Shown here: piece after piece, positions 56,401 through 64,000 of the stretch
How the letters are laid out: each line of letters begins with the position of its first letter
Numbering within the stretch: position 1 is the stretch's first letter
Origin: Membranipora membranacea
Lineage: Eukaryota > Bryozoa > Gymnolaemata > Cheilostomatida > Membraniporidae
Reading direction: 5' to 3'
Assembly (NCBI GenBank): GCA_914767715.1
Contig: OU612068.1
Location: forward strand, 29,636,001 to 29,700,000
DNA: 64,000 nucleotides
The notes under the pieces: generated by a model
What the model was told of the DNA's origin: nothing
Databases searched by the model: none
Seen by the model: the letters and a program-made list of their open reading frames with translations, nothing else
Program-made: the position numbers and the translations under genes

Positions 56401-59400
56401 CCTAGTACTGCACCAAACTGTGCGTTACTTATCACTACATTGAATACTTTGGGGTAAGTAAACTGAGTGACTTCATCAGGTGTTAACTTAACATCTATAT
56501 TCTGAGAAGCGATTTGATTATCAAATATCAAAGTCCCACTGGATCTGTTGTAATCTGACCCATAGATGGCGGGATTAAGTTTTATACCTGCGCGGAACAT
56601 ATTCTCAGTATATATTCGCTCAGTTGTGTAGGAAACGGAAACTTTGAAGTTGGATCCTTGTCTGCGGTTAACCTGAATAGAGGCTAGTTCATCAAATCTG
56701 CCGACAACCACATAATCAGAGCCGAACTCGATCTGACCGTACGGATTATCACTTGGTAGTACTCTGACAGTAGCTACAGCCCTCTGCTGGTCTATCCTCG
56801 CCCCAGCACTAGGGTTATATAATCGTACGGGAAAACTGTAACCAAACTCGGGTACATCATCATCTACGAGCTCAATAGTGAGCTGACATGTGCTCATCAG
56901 AGATCTGCAGATAACCACTCCTGATGTCTGCTGCAAGTCAGCGGTGAGACTCGGCTCAGAGGTGAACACTGCCTCCCACTGAATAGTCGTATCGTATGTG
57001 TACTCAGCGTGGGCTGTACGGGTCAGGGTCAAGGTGACACTGCCACCGCTATCCTCGTCTACTGTGACGTTACGTGATGCCTCATAATAACCAATCAGAC
57101 CATTCCAGTCATCACTACGAATTATCTCATAGAATGCATAGCCAAACTTCATACCATCTGAGACACCCTCTGCTATTCTAGCTCCGGCTGAAATTGTGAC
57201 AAAATAAAACGAATGTGGCAAGTTCTACAGTGAGTTGATACAAGCTATCACATCAAGTGCCCTTCAACATGGACTACTGCAACACCGCCAATATCCACCA
57301 AAGAGTCACTACATCTATCACAATGCAGGGCGGGAGAAGACACAGTAACTTAATTGTAATATATAGCACATCTCAATTGTCAGCTTTACCAATCACATAC
57401 AGAAAAACTTATTCTCCCAACATTACTTTTGTGCATATATATTTTTTTTTCATGAGGTCAAACAGTTGTCATTCTTGTGTGTTGATAGGATACTTATATA
57501 TATATAAAAACTTCAAAAAATTGTGTAGTAATAATAATAAAGGTGAATACACATAATATGAGCTTATGACTATAGATACGAGGATAAAACTGTTAGATTG
57601 AGGAGGCTAATATTTACTGTTGTTAAAAAACTGAGTGACAGACTTTACCTGTAGGCTCAGTGAGATAAACAAATACAGACTCATCAGATTCCGGAGATCC
57701 GTCGTCCAGGATAAAGATGTTAATCTCCTTCTCTGTCTCCCCCTGATCAAACTCTATCAACTCATTTATTATCTGTCAATGAATCAAAACAAGTTATATC
57801 AGCATGTGATTCTCCATGTCTGAGTGGTCACAGGTAATCAGATCGAAGCTACAGGATAATAAAAGTTGAAAGCTCAAATGAGCCTGTAAAATGATCTCTC
57901 AGAACAAGCATCACTCAAAGTGATCATTGACATGACAACAAACCTGATAATCTGCTGCTGCAGCCGCCGCCTGTCTCGTATCTCTGTTAGACAGAGCTTC
58001 GCTGATAGTATTATTAGAATCAGATCTAGCAAGGAGAGCTATCTGTTCATCCCAAGCCTCCCCTCCACCGACTGTACGTAATCTTACTGTGACATGCCCG
58101 TATGTACCCGCACTACGCCTCACTACTGCCCTAACCTGTAATATAATATTCAGTATTACACCATCATCTTGTATTGTTTGCACACAGAAATTTGATTGGG
58201 AAATGTGATTGGAATAAAATAAGGCGCTTAAATGGGACTAGAAAAGCAATGAATCTCATATAAATTACTGGTGTAATAAAAGACAATCGATATATATTTC
58301 ATTAGAATAATACCAACCTGATTATGATTACCCTCTACGACTCTTTTAGGTGATACAATCACATCCAGTAGTCCATACGGATCTCCGTTCTCTCTGATAG
58401 TGACGGTACAGTTGGGGTACCTGTCACTGATGCGAGGAGAGGTTGTGACTTGCTCTGTGGTAGGTAGGACTGACACCTCATCTATAAGCACTAAAAAACT
58501 CTCATCCTGCTCAGCTAAGGAGTCGATTTGTATCGGTATACTGATATTTACCGCCTCATTCATCTCCATTATGATGACAGACTGCACCTCAGCTGGAGTA
58601 AAATCATTAGTAGATAGTGCGCTGATAGCTACAGTGGAGTACACAATCTGTACATTCCTCCTCGTACCATAGTATCTCTGTAGTGTGAGAGTAACAGAGC
58701 CCTGGTTCTCATTAACAGATACAGCCGGCTGAGAGAAGCGGATAACTCCACTCGGCTCGATCTCTGTGGTTATATCTACGGGTGAGAGTCGCGACCCTCC
58801 GGCTGCTGTAGTGATCGGCTGCTCAAGTAAAGAGACAGCGAATAGACCACGACTTTGAGATGAGAGAGAAGGTAAAAGAACGGTTACTCTGATCACAGCC
58901 AGCCTGTCTCCATGTCCGAAATACACAGTCCCTGTGGAGGGGGAGACAACACCTTCAGAGAATCCTACAGGTATGGCATCAGGAGGATAACCTTGAGACC
59001 AGTTGACCTCAATGTTACCATACAGTCCTTGTCTTTTCACTGTGATAGAAGCTTCCTGTGTCATCTCATTCACCAGGGTGATGGTCTGACTGAAGCTGAC
59101 ATAGCTGTTAGCAGCTAACTCAGAGACAGGGATGGTGGCTGTGTTAGCGTCTCCTATACGTGGTAGTGAGGTGATATCCGCTCCACCCAAATACACTACT
59201 TCAGATATCACTACTGTGAAGTAGGACTCAAGCTCTATGAAAACACCACCTACTATATCTACTGTTAGCCCGGCAGATGTCTGCCCGTCCTCAAACAACA
59301 CCGACTGAGTGAGAGGGAAAGTAGAAGAAGTTTGACTGAATGTTACCCCTACAGTGACTCTCACTGAGCCGACCTGACCTGCGTTTCTGTCGATACTCAG

Positions 59401-60452
59401 ACTAAGATATCGCTGAAGTGTGACAGCGTCAACCTCAAGGCTCTGAACAGTCGAATTCATCTCAAACACTCCATGAGGATCATCGTTATACTGTACGGTG
59501 AATGTTGTTGAGGACGAGTTTAGCCTTAGAGTGGCGCCTCCAATAACATTCCTCAGGTGTAACTGGAAGTTCTCCGTCAGCTCTGGTAAGTCATCCGCTA
59601 AGATGTTAAGTCTGATGGGAGTTGAGCTCACTCCGGCAGCCATTAGTGCAGAACCAGACATGGGAGAGACATCATCCTCTCCTCCTATCACCTCCCACAG
59701 TATCTCTTGATCGCCCAGATTTCCCTCCTTCCTCTCAATGAAGAAGCTGACTTCTCTCTCACCATTAGCTGGTTCTGTGAACTTCTGCTCTATGAGACTA
59801 ACATCAGAGAACTGAATGATACCATTAGGATCTCCATGCTTGAGGATTGTCACTGAGACCTGAGAGGCCAAAGGGTCAGCCTCTCCATTGTCCATCGGAT
59901 TCAAGTCGTTCTGTATATCAAATATCTCAAAGACCAACTCTTTCTGAATCTCCCAACCAGAATATGACTTAATGAAGAGAGGAAGTAGTTTGATCCCTGC
60001 CTCCCCGTCCTGCCATGTGAACTGGCCCTGAGTATCCTCCATATCTTCAGAGTTTACATAAGAAACATCTTCAGTCTCCTGGAGAAGTGTCAGAGAGTTA
60101 GGTCCCAGAATTCTCCAGCTGACAGTCTGAACGCCAGCCAGGCCTTCACTGCGCGCGATTCCCAATTCAAGCACAAATGTGTTCTCAGGATTAGCTAAAA
60201 TCCTCTCTGGAGGTCCAGTAAATGAGAACTTTCCATTAGGATAGTCTGATTTTGCTATGGTGACATAGGAGCTGGTGCGGGTGCCCAGAAGCGCCCCACC
60301 CGACACATTCCTTAGGCTGACTTGGAAGAACTCCGACATTTCCCTGACTGTATCATCGATAATGGTGATATTTATCGAGCTCTCTGTTTGACCATTAGTG
60401 AACACAAGCTCTCCAGCTTCCAATATGAAATCATCTGGAGATGATGCACTTT
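50458..60452 (-). CDS. ADGRV1: ADGRV1 (VLGR1/GPR98)-like adhesion GPCR, 5' end outside window
   Basis: C-terminal 1822 residues of a giant adhesion GPCR. Minus-strand exons: 60452-58318, 58135-57944, 57772-57649, 57187-55467, 55134-55030, 54862-54713, 54457-54376, 54072-53961, 53676-53519, 53257-53136, 52728-52474, 51408-51249, 50609-50458 (TGA). All phases close. The first exons carry several Calx-beta repeats (acidic loops such as DDLPE and DDDVPE, each followed by LxNxxGGA-like strands). They are followed by a GAIN domain and a GPS with cysteines and the cleavage motif HL/S (exon 55467-57187). Seven membrane spans start at PAYMFIIAGCC. The tail is Ser/Asp-rich and ends in IADTHL, a class I PDZ ligand. 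The first exon here opens at a splice acceptor (TTTTTTGCAG), so more exons lie upstream beyond the LINE. Vertebrate ADGRV1 forms ankle links in hair cells. Confidence 0.93.
51549..51746 (-). mobile_element. Degraded LINE 3' end fragment in ADGRV1 intron
   Basis: The reverse strand encodes FDLSFSHFTKI...KSHPH and then, after indels, sequence matching AGCCAAACA..TTCCGCCC and AGCTTTTTTAACTA of the copy at 42690-43222. It is a second, more decayed copy of that LINE end. It lies between ADGRV1 exons 51249-51408 and 52474-52728. Confidence 0.65.
51928..52439. mobile_element. MITE copy 3 (ADGRV1 intron)
   Basis: A 512 bp copy whose right end lies 34 bp from the ADGRV1 exon edge at 52474. The flanks repeat TATATAA (51921-51927 and 52440-52446), which may be a duplicated target or simply AT-rich DNA. 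The other two copies show only TA at the ends. Confidence 0.85.
53031..53083. repeat. Hairpin in ADGRV1 intron
   Basis: TATAAACAGGGAGTTTGGGA continuing to GTTTGGG pairs with AAACTCTCAAACTCCCTGGT ending ATA. It lies 53 bp beyond the exon edge at 53136. Confidence 0.7.
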
Positions 60453-60887
60453 CTGCAAAAAAGAGAGAGTATATTATAGCAGCCGTCATCTGTTTAATAC
60501 ATAACCGCTAACGCCACATCAAACAAATCTAGTTCATTGGCTTTGAACTGACAGGTTGTATTTTACTGTCTCTCTCTACACACAATAGCAAAGTAATTAT
60601 TTCACACAGGATAATTCTTCATACTCTATTACACATCACCACAACAACCTATTACTGGAAAATCCATATTACAATAACTGCTAATTTGGCGCACGAGTGG
60701 ACCTACGGGCGTATGCCTAAGGTTAGCCGTGACTGCGTTTGTTAGATCTTTATGTCCCCTGGCCCAACATCCCCCCATCATGTCACATAGACATACTACA
60801 GCAAACACACGGGGAGCAACATCAAGCTTGTCAACACCCCCACCCCAAACCCAGTGTCAAACCCCCACTGCCATGCGTCACGATTAG
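60453..60887. other. ADGRV1 intron before LINE insertion
   Basis: Sequence upstream of the first ADGRV1 exon seen and before the first open frame of the retrotransposon. It should be intronic for the receptor. The part from about 60680, which is C-rich, may be the 5' region of the LINE. No gene is seen. Confidence 0.4.
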
Positions 60888-63800
60888 ATGCAGAAGATGA
60901 TAGACAAAATTGATGCTAATAAAGCGTTTATGGAAGAAAGATTCAACAACATCTCTAAAGATCTACGAAAGGTGCTGAATAGAATTGATACCATCGAGAG
61001 AAAGCAGAAAGAAACTGAAGATAAGCAGACCGAGATGGAAAAGTGCCTTAACTTCTATGGTGACGAGATCATGTCGTTAAAAACAGAACTTACAGCCATA
61101 AAAACGGAGAAGATGAAGGAAACCGAGGCAAGTGCGGTGAAAGTAAGACATGACGACGAGATGCAGCAGCAGGTGAATAAGCTTCAACAAGATCATAACC
61201 TGAAACAATTGAGGATAACCGGAATACCCTTTAGAAATGCTGAGAACCTGACACTGCTCATGGAGAAGCTGGCTGAACTGATGAAGGTCAACAACTTTGC
61301 TAGAAATGAGATTGATTCAGTCTACCGCGGAAAAGTAAACAGCCCTGCCACAACCCTCTCCATATTCATTTGATTCAAATCGCTAGCTTCAAGAGATGAC
61401 TTCTATGACGGGCGTGAGCAGATTGGTAACAACAGCATCACGACTGACAGTCTGGGTATGTCAACCAAATCCAAAATATTCATCAATGAGTATTTAAACT
61501 CGGCTGAGCAAAAACTCTTCTACCTAGCAAGACAGAAACGCGCTGAACTGCATTACAAATATACATGGACCTACCACAATCAAGTATTCATGCGTAAGGA
61601 GAAGTCGTCTGACCTCATTAGAATTATTAATGAAACAACGCTAGACAAACTAAAGTAAAAATGATACCATAAACTTAATTTTATATTTTTAGTCTCTCTT
61701 TTTATAATTATAACCAAATGGCCAGTGTACCTGAACTAGAAGAATCATTTTTTGTAGAGCATTTTGCTAATATTTTACCATGTAAAGTAAATCAAAAGCT
61801 AGAAATCAGTAACCAGACCTTATCAGTACTTCATTTAAACATACGCAGCCTAAGTCAGAAAATGGGACAGTTTGAATTGTTTCTAGCATCCCTGAATACA
61901 AGGTTTTCCTGCATCATTTTATCAGAGACATGGTTCTCATGTGATACATATCTACCTCAGTATTATATCGATGGTTATAATTTGTTTTCCGATTCCAGAA
62001 CCAATCAAAATGGAGGTGGCATTGTTATTTATGTTAGTCATATGTTTGAGGCTAGTGTGACGGACATCCCTTTGGCTGGTGAGTCTGGGCGGGATGTATG
62101 CACTGTGCTCGCTGTCTACCGGGCGCCCTCGGGCTCTTCGGCGGCTTTTCTTGGGGATTTAGCTCTGGTTTTGCCCACTCTCCCCTCGAACTGACTTGTT
62201 GTTGGTGACTTCAATATTGATTTAAATCCAGAAAATTATTTGGACTCAGTTTCAGAACACTATAGCGAGTTGATTCAAAGCAAATGTTTTTATTATCTTA
62301 TTCAAACCCCAACAAGAATTGGCGAAACCAAAATAAGTATTTTAGATCACATTATTATTAAAATTTGTGCACTCTAGATTTTGACTTTTCAGATCTTAAG
62401 CCGGCGTGTGCATCCTTTGTTTACCAAAAGCACAGCCATAATTTTAACAAAAAACCCTCACCAATGAACGAAGTTAGAAAGTTTGAAGTTTGTCTATTGC
62501 CTAAATTCTAGTATCCTTCCTGTGATAGGTTGATAGCATCGAATGTACGGCACATACATGGAAAAAAGAAGAAAATGAGTCTGAGCTGCATTAGTTAAAA
62601 AATCGCATAAAAAATTCAAAAAAGGTATTTTGTCTTTTGGTTGTTCTACACTTAGATGGCCTATATTTATCTATTATAACTAAAACAAATTTTGTGTTAT
62701 TGCAAGAAATTATACAGCGACAAAATTGGTCCCCCATTACAGAAATATCTGACACCAACACAGCCTTTAAACTTTTCATTGAAAAACTAAGCTCATGTGT
62801 TGATGATGCAAGCAACAAAATTAGTGCCAGAAAGCATCTATGTTCTACATTCAAGAAACCTTGGATGACTAAGCAATTATTTACACTTACGAAAGAACGT
62901 ACTAAGCTTCACAAAATGAGCAAATTACAACCATTTAATGGTGAATTACAAATGCGGTATATGAAATTCACAAATCACGTAACAAACTGCATAAACATGG
63001 CAAGGAACGAGCATCACAAAGCTCAGTATGATAAGTGTTGTGGGAACAACTTTACAACAATTTTAATGATAGATGCATCACTCAGGGTGTGTTTTTAGAT
63101 TTTTCAAAAGCTTTTGATACAATAAATAACAGCATTCTTATCAGTAAACTGAAATTTTTCAGATTTTCCTCTCCCCCTTGTCGACTTTTAGAAAATTATC
63201 TTTTAAACAGAAAACAGTTTGTCTTGGTAAATGATGTGGAGTCAGGTTTACTGCCAGTCAAGATTGGTGTTCCCCAGGGTTCGGTTCTCGGGCCACTTTT
63301 TAATTTATATATTAATGACCTTTTAAATGCAGCACCTGATCTAAATTATATACTTTTTGCTGATGATACAAATATTTTTAGTACTGAACCTGAAGTTATG
63401 AAAAGAAATTTACCTTTGATTAATGAATGGTGTATCACCAACCGTATTGTTATAAACTATGAGAAAACCTTTCAAGTCCTTTTTAAAGCCCCAAACAAAA
63501 TTTACAAATAACAAGCTCGAATTCGGGAACTCTATTTTAAAAGAAAAAGGAACCACCAAATTTTTAGGACTTCAGTTAGACTCCAACATAAATTCCATGA
63601 GCATTTTAAAAGCCTAAAAAAGAAATTAAAATTAAACTCTGATGATGATGTGAGCACTCCGTCCAGCCATTGACCAAAAGTCAATGGTGGACATATATTA
63701 CAGCTTTTTCTATCCTATATATATACGGATAAGAGTTCTGGGGCCACGCAAGTGATAGGCAACTACGACCAATACAGACTCTACAAAAAAATGCTCTGCG

Positions 63801-64000
63801 AGTCATTAAGGGAATTGGACCAGGGAGTCACATTTCCAGCCATTTTGAAAAACTTAAAATCATGCCATTGCAAATGCTTTTTGAATACAGAACTTTAAAA
63901 CTTTTATTAAAATCATATTCAATTCAAGATATTTTAAATATGAAAACAAACCATGAGTACAACACTAGATCCAACAAACTTAAAATTATTAAGACCAACA
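60888..64000 (+). mobile_element. Decayed non-LTR retrotransposon (LINE), ORF1 plus EN-RT ORF2
   Basis: ORF1 runs from 60888 with a long coiled coil (heptads, Lys/Glu/Gln-rich) followed by an RRM-like LRITGIPF segment. A frame change near 61370 interrupts it, and it ends at 61656-61658. ORF2 begins at about 61718 with an apurinic-type endonuclease: LHLNIRSL, SETWF, DGYNLFSD, GGGIVIYV. A TGA at 62192-62194 breaks the frame just before VGDFNIDL. Reverse transcriptase follows in another frame: LDFSKAFDTIN, GVPQGSVLGPLF, the catalytic FADDT, and after more frame breaks an EFWGHASDRQLRPIQ-like C-terminal region. The segment between the linker (about 63040) and LDFSKAFD lacks the first RT blocks, so there is an internal deletion. 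The motif style is CR1/Jockey/L2-like; the clade is not settled. It continues past the window and is inactive. Confidence 0.88.

Noticed and set aside
60453-60489. Apparent start codon opening the long ADGRV1 frame at 60489
   Set aside because: A strong acceptor (TTTTTTGCAG) lies between that Met and the Calx-beta sequence, so the Met is intronic.

Overview
The window is a stretch of intron-rich, AT-rich animal nuclear DNA. It holds nine protein-coding genes split by GT-AG introns. I rebuilt eight of them through to their stop codons with consistent splice phases, plus the ninth (a PB1/TBC gene) apart from its first exon. The gene set (RASA1-type SH2-SH3-SH2-PH-C2-RasGAP protein, ADGRV1-type adhesion GPCR, PIERCE ciliary protein, NPC2, TBC1D25, ASF1, UPF1, PRKRIP1) is metazoan. 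A non-bilaterian or slowly evolving invertebrate, perhaps a demosponge, is my best guess. That rests on gene content and the compact, hairpin-rich introns, not on any diagnostic sequence.

Layout. 1-5116 (+): 3' two-thirds of UPF1. 6516-8665 (-): PRKRIP1. 12089-17285 (+): TBC1D25, first exon not found. 17797-18758 (-), possibly starting at 19068: a small PIERCE1/2 gene made only of short exons. 20929-24044 (+): ASF1. 25600-41684 (-): RASA1 in 18 coding exons, with a complete NPC2 gene (30765-31991, +) nested in one PH-domain intron. 41.7-47.3 kb: gene-poor DNA with LINE pieces, foldback elements and unexplained coding-like fragments. 47322-49364 (-): short secreted lipase. 50458-60452 (-): C-terminal 1822 residues of an ADGRV1-like receptor, with its 5' part beyond the window. 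60888-64000 (+): a decayed non-LTR retrotransposon running off the end.

Mobile and repeated DNA is abundant. It includes three copies of a ~500 bp MITE with ~90 bp terminal inverted repeats, one each in introns of UPF1, ASF1 and ADGRV1. There is also a foldback with near-perfect 9 bp target duplications, several small hairpins (three sharing a GGGAGAATTCTCC core), a 12 x 23 bp minisatellite in a RASA1 intron and LINE 3' tails.

The genes act in unrelated housekeeping or signalling roles: mRNA decay, splicing, Rab-GAP/autophagy, cilia, histone chaperoning, Ras control, sterol transport, lipid hydrolysis and adhesion. I see no operon-like logic and no clear new multi-gene system. The more notable points are the nested NPC2, the hidden PIERCE gene, retained short linear motifs (a likely LIR in TBC1D25 and a DTHL PDZ ligand in ADGRV1), and the repeat families.
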